DNA of 64,000 bases, taken from NCBI GenBank assembly GCA_047967505.1, contig CM106541.1, one strand, 5' to 3'. The notes beneath the pieces were generated by a model, which made no database searches, was not told where the DNA came from, and was given only the letters and a program-made list of their open reading frames with translations. Made by a program: the position numbers and the translations under genes. This document shows, piece after piece, positions 18,776-30,682 of this stretch. Position 1 is the stretch's first letter. Each line of letters opens with the position of its first letter. The stretch is from Dipteris shenzhenensis (taxonomy: Eukaryota; Polypodiophyta; Polypodiopsida; Gleicheniales).

Positions 18776-20280
18776 CTAACTAAGGAAAACTTGGTTTCCC
18801 AAATCTTCATTTTTGTCAGGGATGGCTTGCGTGTTGATGTAGTAGTGCTTCAGTCGGCTCCTATTTATTGTTGTGCTGAATTGGACTCCATCTAATGTTT
18901 CAAGTAGCACAGCTCTGATGGGATTCATCTTTTGTACTCGGTATGGTCCTTGACCTAGATACTTTAGTTTCCCCTTGTGTACTTTGGCATTGTATAACAG
19001 GACTAAGTTGCCTTCCTTGATGTCTTTAGCTTTAAGGTTTTTGTCAAACCATGCCTTTCTTCTGCGTTTTTCTGTTGTCATGGCATGGTAGGCAACTAAT
19101 CTTGCCTCTGTATGCTTTTCCAACTGATAGAGCCTTTCTTTCAAGGATTCATGGTCACCCATGCGTTCCTGTACTACGATGCGTAGACTTGGTATTACAA
19201 ATTCGAGTGGGACCATAGCTTCAAGGCTGTACACCAATTGAAAAGGTGTGTTCCCTATATTGACCTTGAATGTGGTTCTGTATACCCATAAGGCTGCATT
19301 CAGTTTCTCTGCCCAATCAGAACGCTGTGGTTCTACTACCTTGGTGAGGATAATGCATATTATTTTATTGGTGGATTTTGCTAGTCCATTCCCTTGGGGG
19401 TAGTAGGGTGTGCTTTTTCTATGGATTACCATGAAGCCAGACAAGAGTTCTTGGATTACCTCATTGACAAAATGTGTGCCTCTATCCGACACAATTTCAA
19501 TGGGGCATTCGAATCGGGTGATCACATTTTCATATAAGAATCTTGTGCTTCTGGCATCTGCCTTTCTGACTGCTTTAGCTTCAGCCCATTTTGTAAAGTA
19601 ATCAGTGGCCACAATGATGTAGCGTGCCTATGTTCCTTTTGCTGCTGGATGTATGGGACCCACATAGTCAATCCCCCATTTTTCAAATGGTTTTTGTGCA
19701 ACAATTGTTGTTAGGGGATTGAAGTTTTGTGTTGTGGTTTAATAGTCCATTGGCATACATCACAGCCTTTTACATACTCATAGGCATCTGCCCACAGTGT
19801 TGGCCACCAGTAGCCTGCGAGGAGAACTTTTCTTGCTGTGGCTTCCCCTTGGAAGTGTCCTCCCTGCAATGCCTTCATGGACTTCACTCAGGATTGGCAT
19901 GATCTCATGAGGCATTACACATCTTCTAATATCTAGTTTTTGCCCATCTTGTACAATTGTCCTGCAATGAGTTGATAGGGTGCAGCCTTTAGAATCAATT
20001 TTCTAGCATCTACTGCTTTCATGTCAGGGGGGTGGTCTTCCTACCATCAAGTAGCCAATGATATCTCCACACCACTCTAGAACAACATCTATTTGAAATA
20101 GTGTGGCATCTAGTAAGTCGTCTTCTACTCCAGTGGCTTCTTCTCCTAACTTGACTCGAGACATGTGATCGGCAATGTAGTGTTGGGCATCTTTGCAGAC
20201 CACTATTTTGAAGTTGAATTCTTGAAGCAAGAGGAGCCATTTGGTTATTCTTCCTATGGTACACGGACGGTTCACAAGAT
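18776..20280 (-). pseudogene. Gypsy pol remnant: RNase H end and integrase
   Basis: From 20280 downwards on the minus strand: the RNase H C-terminus (GRITKWLLLLQEFNFKI ... IADHMSRVK), broken zinc-binding integrase N-terminus (20000-19640), integrase core (VATDYFTKWAEAKAV; EIVSDRGTHF) and the C-terminal domain (KLKYLGQGPYRV). The core's third acidic residue is replaced: the motif reads PQGNGLAKST where E is expected before ST, so the integrase is catalytically dead. A TAG at 19628-19630 interrupts the segment before the first catalytic Asp. The sequence is typical of Tat/Athila-lineage Gypsy elements. Most of RT and all of gag are missing. Confidence 0.88.
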
Positions 20281-20642
20281 AGAGAAAAGAGAGAGGGGGG
20301 GATGGTAGAGAGGGGGGGGGTAAGGGGGAGAGAGTGGAGAGAGAGAAGAGTGAGAGAGTGAGTGAGAGAGAGAAAAAGAGAGAGGTGGTGTTGGAGGGGG
20401 GAGGGGGAGGGGATGGTGGACATGGAGGGGGAGGGGGGAGGGGGAGGGGGAGGTGGAAATGGAGAGGGAGGGGGGAGGGGGAGGGGGAGGTGGAAATGGA
20501 GGGGGAAGGGAGAGGGGGAGGTGGAGATGGAGGGGGAGGGGGGAGGGGGTGGTGGATAGGAGATGGAGGGGGGAGGGGGAGGTGGAGATGGAGGGGGGAG
20601 GGGGAGGGGGAGGGGGTGGTGGAAGAGGGAGGGGGGAGGGAA

Positions 20643-20683
<41 letters not shown>

Positions 20684-21040
20684 AGGGAAAGAGGGAGGGG
20701 TGGTGGAAATGGAGGGGGAAGGGGGAGGGGGAGTTGAAAATGGAGATGAAGGGGGAGGGGAGGTGAAGATGGAGGGGGAGGGGAGGGGGAAATGGAGGGG
20801 AGGTGGAAATGGAGGGGGGAAGGGGGGAGGGGGAGGTGAGAAATGGAGGGGGGAGGGGGAGGGGGAGGTGGAGATGGAGATGGACGGGGGAGGGGGAGGT
20901 GAAAATGGAGGGGGGAGGGGGAGGTGAAAATGGAGATGGAGAGGGGAGGGGGTGGTGGAAATGGAAGGGGGAGGGGGAGGGGAGATGGAGGGGGAAGGGG
21001 GAGGGGGGTGGTGGAAATGGGAGGGGGAAAAAAAAAGAGA
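20281..21040 (+). repeat. Purine-only G-rich minisatellite
   Basis: About 760 bp is nearly free of pyrimidines apart from single T, mostly in ATGG and GGTGG. The unit is roughly GGGGGAGGTGGAAATGGAG with variable spacing, flanked by GAGA runs. It replaces gag and RT between the Gypsy leader and its RNase H. Multiple G5 runs make G-quadruplex or triplex formation likely. Pro/Ser-rich or Gly/Glu-rich frames here are artefacts. Confidence 0.9.
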
Positions 21041-21667
21041 GAAGAAATAAAAAACTTGACGGATGAAAATCAAAAGGGAGGGAGAGGTGGTCACCTAAAT
21101 GCTCTCCAAGTCTTTCTCGATGTAACGGGATTGTTGAGGAACAATGGACGGTGGGTTATCGCTGCGAGATGGGCTCGAAGTCACTTACAATGTGAGAATT
21201 GGAGTAAGGTGGTGGTCGATGGAGAGGGAGGAGTGTCTTGCGTAGGGCTCGGAATGAAGAAGAGAATGGAGGCAAAAAGTGAAAGATGAAGAATGAGGGG
21301 GTGGAGTGGGTTTTTATAGGATTTGAGTTTACGTTTAGGGTTCAACCCTAAACTCTTCCCAAGCCATAACTCTTTATGGATAGCTCAGTTTGCTTTTCTA
21401 CAAAAAGGTAAAATTATTGAAATTGCAAGCTCTACGCATTCGTGTCCACTACCTAGCCTGATTGTTTATCATGTGGCTTCTATTTAAGAAATAAAGAAAA
21501 TTTCTTCAGGTAGTAGCACAAGGTTGATGCTTGGGGTTGATATGTTTGGCTAGAAATGGAAAAAAATTTTACTCTCCTTGCCCTTGAGTGTTATGTTCAT
21601 AAAATTTCGAAGTAGTTTGTTTTTTATACATACCTACGTATGTTTACTCACTACTTGAGATGCTAGT
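21041..21667 (-). other. Leader of Gypsy element
   Basis: About 630 bp between the repeat block and the PBS. No gag frame survives. Confidence 0.5.
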
Positions 21668-21686
21668 CTCCCCGGCAGTGGCGCCA
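21668..21686 (-). other. Gypsy primer binding site, tRNA-Asp type
   Basis: On the minus strand this reads TGGCGCCACTGCCGGGGAG, two bases inside the LTR end. This PBS type is usual for Tat/Athila elements. Confidence 0.8.
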
Positions 21687-21688
21687 AA

Positions 21689-22700
21689 TGTTGGCTCTTT
21701 CCTACTGCTTTTGTAGGAAGAGCTGGGTTCTCTCAGTATGTAGGGTTCCGAGGCTTTTTGTCACCTACAGATATATTAGAGTTGTCGATTGTAGTATACA
21801 TGTAGCTTAGGACCTCGAGTCGTGTTTCGGTGCAAGATGTAGGCTTAAGTGTGGTAAGCAAACAAAGTGCATGCATGTGTAAAAGGAACGTGTATCATCA
21901 TGATTGAGGTAATGAAGGCTTTCGCCTTCATTGGGGGTTGTAGGGTTTAGGAGGAGTTTAAGGGTTAGAAGGAGGTTCCAGGGTTAGACGGAGGTTCCAG
22001 GGTTTAGAAGGAGGTTCCAGGGTCTAGAAGGAGGTTCTAGGGTAAGAAGGAGGTTCCAGGGTTTAGAAGGAGTTCCATGGTTTAGAAGTAGGTTCCAGGG
22101 TTCAGAAGGAGTCCAAGGTTAGGGTAGACTATATGGTGGAGAATGCATCTCCCTCGTAGATCAAGGAGTTTTAAGGGTTGAGAAACGAAGGGTTTAGGGG
22201 GAGCATAGGAGTGGGAGAGGAAGAAGGTGTAAGAGCATGGGGGAAAGAAGAGAGAGGAGGGAGGAGGAGGAGAGAGGAGGAGGAGGAGGAGAGAGGAGGA
22301 GGAGGAGGAGGGAGGAGGAGAGGGAGAGGATGGGTTGCAAGGTTGGAGGAGAGGGGAGGAGGAGTTGCAAGGTTAGGACATGCTTTTGGACGTGGAGTGC
22401 AAGGAAGCGTGGACACTTGAGACAAATGCTTAGAATACCAAAGTAGACTCAACACAATGCCCCAAAGAGTGTGGGCTTCATTCCATTATGGGGTATTTAT
22501 ACAAGTTGGAGAGCTTCTCTCTCTGCATGTAACACAAAGTTGTATCACAAAGTTGTAACACAAAGTTGTATCACAAAGTTGTAACACATTCTCTTTCTAC
22601 ATGTAGAAGTTGTAACACAAAGTTGTATCACAAAGTTGTAACACATTCTCTTTCTACATAAGTTCATGTTGGCACAGAGTCAACACTATCCTAGCCAACA
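21689..22700 (-). repeat. 5' LTR of Gypsy element (1012 bp)
   Basis: On the plus strand it begins TGTTGGCT and ends AGCCAACA, perfect 8-bp terminal inverted repeats. It sits next to the PBS in the correct orientation. Inside are about seven copies of a 20-24-bp tandem repeat (GGAGGTTCCAGGGTTTAGAA, 21950-22110), a GGAGGA block (22255-22345) and repeats of AAAGTTGTATCAC/AAAGTTGTAACAC (22540-22645). Confidence 0.8.
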
Positions 22701-23300
22701 TTTAATAGTTGCATAGTGTTGCTGAGCCCCCTTATTTTAACCTCATATAAGCCAAAGAAATTACTGAGCTTGAAGCCATCTCCTTAACATTGCAGGTTTG
22801 AAATCATTAAAGAATCCATGCACATTTAGACTAAGAAAGAAGAAAACCAAGTCTAAGCAATCCATAAATTAATTCTTTTTAGGCTTCTTCTTAAAGGGAG
22901 CAAACCCTTAGTGAGCTAGGCTTAATTCCTTTGGTAGTCTTCTTCTTCTCCTTATTGCATAACAACTTCTGTAGAGGGGCTCTAATCTCATTATCCCTAC
23001 TCTTCCTTCCCTTTACTTCTATGAATTGAGGGAATTCTTATTCATCAGCATTTTCTTGTCTTCTTTCTCCAATTTCTCCTCAAAGCTTTGGGTTGCAAAG
23101 ACTACATCATCCAATTTTGACTCTGAGTTAGAGCCTTCATATGGATCTTGGAAGACCTCAAAAGGATTGGGTGAGTTAAGAACGAGATTAGGAAGGGGAT
23201 TCTCCTTTCAAGATCATGTCTACCCCTCCTTGCGTTTCATTCACAGGGGACTTGTTGGGATTTTTAGCTGCCTCATCGTGGGGAACTAAGGCTTCCTATG
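22701..23300. other. Intergenic, nothing recognised
   Basis: No RNA gene, domain or repeat was found. Frames are short and unsupported. Confidence 0.45.
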
Positions 23301-23326
23301 GAATTTCAGGTTTGTCCTTGGTTCCA

Positions 23327-24634
23327 TCATCCTGCACCTCTAATTGAGGCACCTGTTGGATCTCCTACTAGCCCTATGAAGATAACCTTGGATGAAGTGA
23401 CCCAAGCACCACAAAGAAAGCAAGAGTTTGGAATGTTTTTAAAAAAATCCTTCTCAACCATTTCCCTTCCTTGCTCATACTCTAAGGCTGAAGACTTATG
23501 TGATTCCATTGCCAAATCCATAATTACACAGGCTTGCGGGTCACCCCTTGGATTGATGAATTTTTCCTATTCATTCCCAAGATATTGGCCCAAGGGTGCA
23601 CATAGGTACTCTAGCTTAAACAAAAGAGCTAGTGGGAGACCCAAAAACTTGACCCAAATGGGGGATTTGATGGGGGGAGCCATATTCTATGTCCCATAGT
23701 TGAACTAATAGGGGTTGTTTTTGAATGGCCCAGATTCCATTGTTGACTACTGTCTTGGCCATTTTTGACTTTTCAAAGAGGAAGACTATAACCCGTTGAT
23801 GAGAGAAAATATAGGATCGTAGATGACCTTTATGATAGGTCTCTAACAGACAACCAATCTGTAATACTAGAAAATATTGGCAACTCATATACTTCACCAA
23901 CACATCTTGCAATACGATCATAACTTCTATAACCCACACTAACAATTCAAAAAGGAACAACAATCAAAGGAGACTCTCAAACATAAGGAATAATTTGGTC
24001 TATCACAAGGTAGGAGCACCAACCTTCTTCCAATTTCAAGATACTCATAGCCTTCCTCCACTGCTAAAAAAAAAAAGCTTCCTGATGCCTTCCACAACAA
24101 AATAAGGTTGTCTGTCGTATTCTAAATTTGCAAACCCCTATCCTATGGATTTAGGCCCCAACTTTTTTTGCAAAGTTGTAGAGATCAATATTAGGCTGAT
24201 TCCACTGCCAAATCCATCATTACACAGGCTTGGGGGTCACCCCTAGGACTGATGAATTTTTCCTATTCATTCCCAAGATATTGGCCAAGGGTGCACATAG
24301 GTACTCTTGTTGAAACAAAAGAGGTAGTGGGAGACCCAAAAACTTGGCCCAAATGGGGGCTTTGATGGGGGGAACCATATTCTATGTCCCATAGTGGAAC
24401 TAATAGGGGTTGATTTTGAATGGCCTCGATTCCATTGTTGACTACTATCTTGGCCATTTTTGACTTTTCAAAGAGGAAGACTATAACCCATTGACAAGAG
24501 AAAATATAGGATCGTAGATGACCTTTATGATAGGTCTCTAACAGATAACCATATACTATAACACTAGAAAATATTGGCAACTCATATACTTCACCAACAC
24601 ATCTTGCAATACGATCATAACTTCTACAACCCAC
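23327..24634 (-). pseudogene. LINE ORF1-like (DUF4283 plus zinc-knuckle-like) remnant, duplicated
   Basis: The minus-strand frames 24634-24263 and 23963-23616 are near-identical. Both read FLFEKSKMAKxVVNNGI.AIQ.QPLLV.LWD, the pattern of the DUF4283 domain found in plant LINE ORF1 and related gag-like proteins. A broken Cys-containing segment follows at 23521-23327 (NIPNSCFLCGAW). The region is interrupted by stops and indels, and no RT is attached. Confidence 0.6.
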
Positions 24635-24855
24635 ACTAACAATTCAAAAAGGAACAACAATCAAAGGAGGCTCTCAAACATGAGGAATAATTTGGCCTAT
24701 CACAAAGTAGGAGCACCAACCTTCTTCCAATTTCAAGATACTCACGGCCTTCCACAACAAAACTAGGTTGCCTGTCGTATTCTAAATTTGCAAACCCCTA
24801 TCATATGGATTTAGGCCCCAACTTTTTTTGCAAATTGTAGAGATCAATATTAGAT
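23503..24855. repeat. Tandem duplication of about 690 bp
   Basis: The first unit is about 23503-24196 and the second about 24197-24855. Both start with CCAAATCCATNATTACACAGGCTTG and end near GTAGAGATCAATATTAG. The second lacks about 45 bp near 24040-24090. The copies are highly similar, so the duplication is fairly recent. Confidence 0.85.
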
Positions 24856-25449
24856 TTGCAACAAAAAAAAGCGCTCTTAAGTTCGAGTTCGAGATCAAAA
24901 GTTTTTGCAAAAATAGTGATTGTTGCTTTCTTTTTGGGGAGGTGTGACTGCTTTTTTTATTTGCATGGTTTTCCCCATGACTCCATTGGCCTATCTACCA
25001 CTAAACAATCAGTTTCTATTTGCGTGCAAATAAATAGCTATTCCTAGCATGCATAACATGACCTAAGATATACAATATTATTAGTTCCACCTAGTTCCTT
25101 TCACTAGTAGTTCAAATTTGGGGTCCACAAATCTACCTATCATTTTTGCTGACCCTAACTACGAACATTCATGTCCAACAATCTTCAAAAAGCTGATGTA
25201 GTGAAGTTGCTCTAGCTCTACTCCTCCTTCATAGTGTTTGTAGACCATGCCTCATCCTCTTTTCCCTCCACTTGTCCTATAGTGATCATCATTAGCTGGA
25301 TGATGTTTTCTTAAGCCGGTATCCATTAACTCTATTCTTCTGTAGGGTGCTATCTAACTTCTCAAACTTATATAAGCCATTGGAGAATCATTTTTGCACT
25401 AAAAAAGGGACTTTCCACTTTGTTTAAAACTTAATCTTAAAAGTGTTAT
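24856..25449. other. Intergenic, nothing recognised
   Basis: AT-rich. A 63-aa frame at the start has no recognisable motif. Confidence 0.45.
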
Positions 25450-26200
25450 CTAGCTTACTGTGTTACAACAAAGTACAAGCTCACCTTTATTGATCCTCTT
25501 ATCTTTGATCTTCTCATTAGCTCCCCATTGAGTTTGCTCTTGCGTCTTTTGATAATGCTCCAATGCTTGCATCTGATCCAACTGCATTGTTTGCAATTTC
25601 AAAAGGCAATTCCTAAAGTAACGCTGAGGATCATCATTTATCTTCATCAAGAATCTCAATGTTGACACCTCTACCTCAATAGGGAGTAAGGCCTCAACTT
25701 TGTAGATAAGCTGGAAAGGAGAGAATTGGGTGCTCCCCCTTTGCTGTTGCAATCCTATAAGCCCACAAAGCACAAGGAAGCTCCAAGTCCCATGTTTTCT
25801 CATGATTTTGAGTCATCTTGCTAAGCATGATCGTTATTCACCATTGGAATTTTCATTCATTCCATTGCATTATGGATAGTAAGGAGTGGCATACCTGGTT
25901 TGATTTTTGACTTTTCACATAAAAGATCCATAAACTCACTCTTTTGATATAATATAATACAAATAAATTTTTTGATAAAAAAGTAAATAAGTATGGTTCC
26001 TCTATCTGACAAGAGCTCCAATGGTACTCTTAATTGCAAATTTTCTCATACATGAACTTGCATACCTCCTTTGCATTTATTGCTTTCACTGCCTTAGGTT
26101 CTGCCCATCTGGATAAGTAGTCAATGGCTATAAATATGTAGCATTTTCCATGAGTAGTCATAGGCAATGGTCTAATGGACATTTGTTCACAAATTGATAT
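25450..26200 (-). pseudogene. Second Gypsy integrase fragment
   Basis: The minus-strand frames 26039-25857 (RVPLELLSDRGT) and 25803-25450 (FSPFQLIYKVEALLPIEVEV...KRINKGELVL) match the integrase core and C-terminal segment of Gypsy elements. Out-of-frame remnants up to about 26200 match the preceding core segment (FIAIDYLSRWAE-like). The catalytic E block is missing. It belongs to another, more decayed element than the one at 18.8 kb. Confidence 0.75.
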
Positions 26201-26289
26201 TTCCCTTGTTTTGTCATACCTAAAGGTACTCTTCCCGTCATCAAAAATTTTTCCTCCCTAGCAAGATACTCCATTAGAAGGTTAGAAAA

Positions 26290-27240
26290 ATGTCATATAC
26301 ACAGCAAATAATACACCGAATCTAGTTCAAGGGACATGCATTATCCCTATGAACAATTTCACTGGTACGAAAGGATTGGTGAAAGATGTATTCTTTGTTT
26401 TGAAGCTCAGCAAGAACCTCTTGTCAATAGGTCAAATGACAGAACACAACTACCGAGTTATCTTCAACGGAGATGAATACACTATCAGAGACAAATCCAA
26501 AAGATTTCAACTAGTAGGAAAAGGTGTCAAGGAAGGACGCTTGTACAGAATGCTAGCTATAGTACCAGATAAGCATGCCATGTCAGCTCAACCACAACAG
26601 ATGCCACTATCCGCAAAATGGCATAAAAGATATGGTCATGTTAATTTTAAGAGCTTGCTAGATCTTAGGAATCATAATATGGCAATCGGGATTCCTAAGC
26701 TACAGTTTCTTGAAAAAGTTTGCAAAGCATGTTGTTTTAGCAAACAAAAGCGAACCAACTTTGGCAGCAGTACCTCTCAAGCACGAGGTATTCTAAATTT
26801 GATTCATACAGATGTATGTGGTTATGCCCAGACCCGCAGCATCAATGGTTCACTTTACTACTTGACTTTTATCGATGACTAAAGCAGATATTGTTGGGTC
26901 TACCTTCTAAAAGAGAAATCTGAAGTGTTTTCCATAATTCAAGAATTCAAAGCCATGGTAGAAAACCAGACAGGCAAAAAGATCAAAGTCATGAGATCAC
27001 ATAGAGGAGGTGAATACATGTCTTCAGCAGTCATGAACTTTTGCATAAGTCACAGCTTTCGAAGACAATTCACTTGTGCAGATACTCCTCAGCGGAATGC
27101 AAGAGTTGAAAGGAAGAATGGGACTTTAGTAGACAGTGCTAGAGCAATGCTTAGTGAGAAGCATCTTTCGAATCGGTATTGGGGAGAAGCAATAGCCACT
27201 ACAAACTATTTGCTTAATCGGCTTCCAAACTACTCTCTTC
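26290..27240 (+). pseudogene. Copia pre-integrase and integrase fragment
   Basis: The frame 26349-26882 reads VFFVLKLSKNLLSIGQM, then KWHKRYGHVNFKSL...CKACCFSKQ and HTDVCGYAQTRS, stopped by a TAA at 26880-26882 within the first core block. It resumes at 26925-27236 (RSHRGGEYMSSAV; ARVERKNGTLVDSARAML; RYWGEAIATTNYLLNRLP). The second Asp is replaced (RSHRGGEY where RTDxGGEF is usual). Similarity stops near 27236. There are no LTRs nearby. Confidence 0.85.
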
Positions 27241-27565
27241 CCTTGGTGGCTGATTTTGGTTCCTCTCTAACACTCCTCTTGCCTCTTACCTCTTGCTCAT
27301 CTGTGGTGTTCTCTCTAGGTGTGCCCTCTCTCCTCATCTCCACTCTTCTCCTCTCCCCTCTTCATATTTTGTCAATGTTTTGGTAAAAAATGGTGCTTGG
27401 TTAAGTACCATTGCAGTGGAGTCTATGTTTTTGGATAATCTACTTCTATTTGATTCCTCCTAGTATCATTTACTTGTATCCTCAGAAATATTTATTAGTA
27501 TCTGCTGGTACGTGTTATCCAAATGCTAGAATTAACTATATGGTTCAATTTTGATGCAAGTATTA

Positions 27566-27603
<38 letters not shown>

Positions 27604-27641
27604 GACTTCCCCAACTATGAATTATTCTTTCATTTAACCTC
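27241..27641. other. Intergenic with CA microsatellite
   Basis: No gene. An (AC)n run lies at about 27571-27600. Confidence 0.55.
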
Positions 27642-28130
27642 GTGAAATCTCCCCTTTACACTCTTTGTAACCACCCCACACACGAAGGTAAGGAGAGCCT
27701 TGGACCAAACTTAGAGACGGAGCCACCACAAGGAGAAGACAAGAAGATCACCATGGAGACCGATCAAGAAGTACCCAAGGATTTGACAAAGAAGACCATT
27801 ATTGAGGAGCATAACAAGGCTATAATAAATATAGAAAAGGCCACTGCTGAGATAGAGAAGGCCATTGTTGAAATAGAGAAAGTGTTCCTTTACAATCAAT
27901 TGATGGGGGAGATGTTCACACCATAGTGGATCATAAGGGCAAAGGTATTGCCATCAAGTCAATAGGCCCAAGTGACCACATCCACATGTGCCCATTGTGC
28001 CACCATTTCCTATTACATAGGGAACTCAGATGGAAGGTCCGGACTGATCTGTTTCCATTAGTAAACTACATACAGGAGATGCCCCAACAATATATTGGTG
28101 GTTCCAATGCCCATATCTAGACCCTGCATA
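27642..28130 (+). other. Unrecognised coding-like fragment with coiled-coil segment
   Basis: The frame 27642-27926 (94 aa) contains three tandem heptad-like copies of (I/A)xxIEKA(T/I)AEIEKA. It is followed in another frame by 27926-28120. It may be part of a degraded retroelement accessory protein. Function is unknown. Confidence 0.3.
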
Positions 28131-28689
28131 GGAAATCCCTCTACTACTTGCTCCTCCACATGTACTCCAAGGTGATCAAATACATCCCTTGTTCCATTTT
28201 GAAGATACAAAGCCTCTGAGTAGAATATATGCCAATTGGAAGGAGCTAAGGGAGGTAGGGCTAAGGTAGCTAGGACATGCAACACATTGTTCCATAGTAG
28301 GTACTTCCTTACATTCAAATGCATCACAGTTAATAGAGCATATGGATCAGCCAAGTGCCTATTCACAAGCTAGACAAGCCTTTAGACCATCTGAGCATCC
28401 CTCTAAGATAGAAAGATCCTGATGATGATGGGATGCTACTAGGAAAGGTGGGTTTTTTCCAGTTAATAGAGCATATGGACCAGTCATGTGTGGCAACAAC
28501 TATACTGGTGATAGGAGAAGAAAATTGAGTGGAGAGAGCATAGACTTCAGTTGGAGTAGGAGCCCACCCAAGAGAGCATACCAAAGAACACACACCCTTG
28601 TCCTCCTAAATTCTAGGTCCCAAGCCCCTAGAGATCAAGTACCTCCCTAAGTGTGCAATTTGATAAAGGTACATAGACTTTGCTTGCAT
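28131..28689. other. Intergenic, nothing recognised
   Basis: Only short minus-strand frames without motifs. Confidence 0.4.
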
Positions 28690-29565
28690 ATTATTCTGAT
28701 GCTGCAGATCAACCATTTTTAGAGGATCCAATGTTGGAAGATCATATCTTGGATGATTCGAGTGACTTGCCACGCCCCTCTCTACAAAATTTGTAGGCCC
28801 TTTTGAGAGTCACTCATCTAGATTTTTGTAAAGACCACACTTGGATGAATACTGATCTCTACAATCTATAGGAGCAATTTGGCTTTAAGAGGCATTTTTG
28901 GACGAGTATGACAATCCTACCAAGCAGGTATTGGTGTATAAGTGGGCCCAGTGCCTTTGACTTCACAGTGAAAGTGAAATACACTAGGTAGGGGAAGATT
29001 TTGTGGTCAAGCGTGGCAAGAATTTGGACTAACTTGTAAAACTACCTTGGACAAGAGTGGCCAATCTCACAACTTACCTCTCTTAGAAACTGTGCCCCTT
29101 TGAGTAATTGATTGGCTCTGTTTGCACTAAGGACACAAACATGTATAACCACATTTTGACAGTGTGTAGACCCTCAATTGAAGAGTGGGTAGATCCTCCA
29201 TCCATGCATAATTATCAGCCACATTTTGAGATATGGCTTGGTATCGACAATAATGAATATAGGTAGTACAAAAAATTCAATGGATATGAGTATATCACAA
29301 CTATCCAGAGCCATAACCCATTAACATCAATGGAATGGATTCATCCATGGCCACAACAACTGCAAACACCAACATCATCTTTGCCTAAAGAACTTGAGAC
29401 TCTAGGAGACGATATGCTCATCAACACCTCAAAAGTGCTATGCAAATCATCTACACTAACTCTCATTAGACAATCTACACTGACTCTCATCAAACAATCT
29501 ACACTAACTCTCATAAGACAACCTCCACTAAACTCATTAGCAGCAAAACTTAGTGCCTAAATGCA
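28690..29565 (+). pseudogene. Heavily decayed unrecognised ORF
   Basis: One plus-strand reading, broken by many stops, gives protein-like text such as AFLDEYDNPTKQVLVYKW, EDFVVKRGKNLD and SIEEWVDPPSMHNYQPHF. It is probably an old retroelement ORF. The family is not recognised. Confidence 0.3.
29446..29525 (+). repeat. 24-bp tandem repeat, about three copies
   Basis: ATCTACACTAACTCTCATTAGACA-type units recur with small changes, encoding STLTLIRQ in frame. Confidence 0.8.
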
Positions 29566-30682
29566 AAAGACTTAGTTCTGGGTCTTATAGATGACACTCT
29601 ACTAGTGGACCACCAACATTCAAGTAGCACCTTGAGCGGGTCCCTAGAGAGCTGTGAGGACATAGCACAAGCTAATATAAGGCGAATGGTAGCCCTCGGT
29701 TAAGAAGATGACTTGGGTTAGGTCACCTTGGATTGAATCCACATAGGAGAGTAAAAATGGAATTTGACTAACACCAATAGCCAGGACGTGTGTCTCTAGG
29801 TTACCAAGAAGGGTGAAAGGTGAGGAGAATTAGCAAGCCAATACAAATAAATGGTTTAGCACATTTGTAGGAATGAGTTAAGAAGACGAGATAGCTCGAT
29901 CACCTCAGTCTGAATTAGAGGTCTAATATATATGCATTGCTAGTAAATGGTAGTGGGCTCTTTCTTGTGCTACTACTAGTTATGTCTTGATGAGCATAGG
30001 CTAGAAGGATTGAACCAAGCTGTTATTTCTCAAAGACTTTGTGCCTCAAGCCAAGGCGAGCAAGCAAGAGGAGTATTTAAGTACTGGTTCTACAAGTACG
30101 ATTGTTTGTAATTACAAACATTATTAATTAATACAAGTGTGTATTTGCATTATTCAGTTGTTACTTGTATTTAGAGAGATGTTTTTATTCCCTTTGAGTG
30201 CTTAAACCCTTGTCTTCATATGGTTTTGACCACATAGCACAAACTTCAATTGTTTATAGTGTTTTTTGTTGACATCAATTTCTACATCCCAAACAATGCA
30301 ATCTCAAGATTGCAAGAGGGCATCTTCCTATATAGTCGAGCACTCACATTGACTTGGGCACAAGGTTATCAGTCAAATTGAAGGGGGGTTGAGAGAAAGA
30401 CCATTGATAGAGGGATCCATTGGGGAGGGGCTAAACAGTGAGCTAGAAGGATCCATTAGAGAGGGGATGAAGGGTGAGTTAGGAACTCATTGTGTCGAAA
30501 GGGGTCCATTGTGAGATGAGATAGAAGTTGCAAGTATAAGCTGTAAGAAATTCAAGATGGCTGAGTGCAAGGGAGTATGCAAGGGCATAAGTTGAGAATT
30601 GGAAGGGAGTGTGTTAGGGAGTAAGATGGCTAAGTGCAAGGGAGTATGGAAGGGTGGTATCAAGGATGATGACAGTCGGGAT
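29566..30682. other. Intergenic, nothing recognised
   Basis: No gene. The stretch 30390-30520 has loose direct repeats of GGATCCATTG(A/G)GGAGGGG. 30548-30660 repeats GGCTAAGTGCAAGGGAGTATG-like words. Confidence 0.45.

Larger units (their letters stand above)
13560..22700 (-). mobile_element. Ty3/Gypsy Tat/Athila-like retrotransposon, gutted and truncated
   Basis: Minus strand, in element order: 5' LTR (22700-21689), PBS complementary to a tRNA-Asp-type 3' end (21686-21668, TGGCGCCACTGCCGGGGA), leader, a purine-rich repeat block where gag and RT should be, RNase H tail, integrase (to 18776), then a further coding region downstream of integrase. The downstream region is split by the nested element 15439-18170. 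No second LTR is visible near 13.5 kb, so the 3' end is lost. The LTR bears TGTTGGCT/AGCCAACA termini. Confidence 0.82.

Noticed and set aside
20024-21094. 356-aa Pro/Ser-rich and 197-aa Gly/Glu-rich frames
   Set aside because: They are produced by the purine-only repeat. Only the last ~85 residues of the Pro-rich frame (RNase H tail) are real retroelement sequence.
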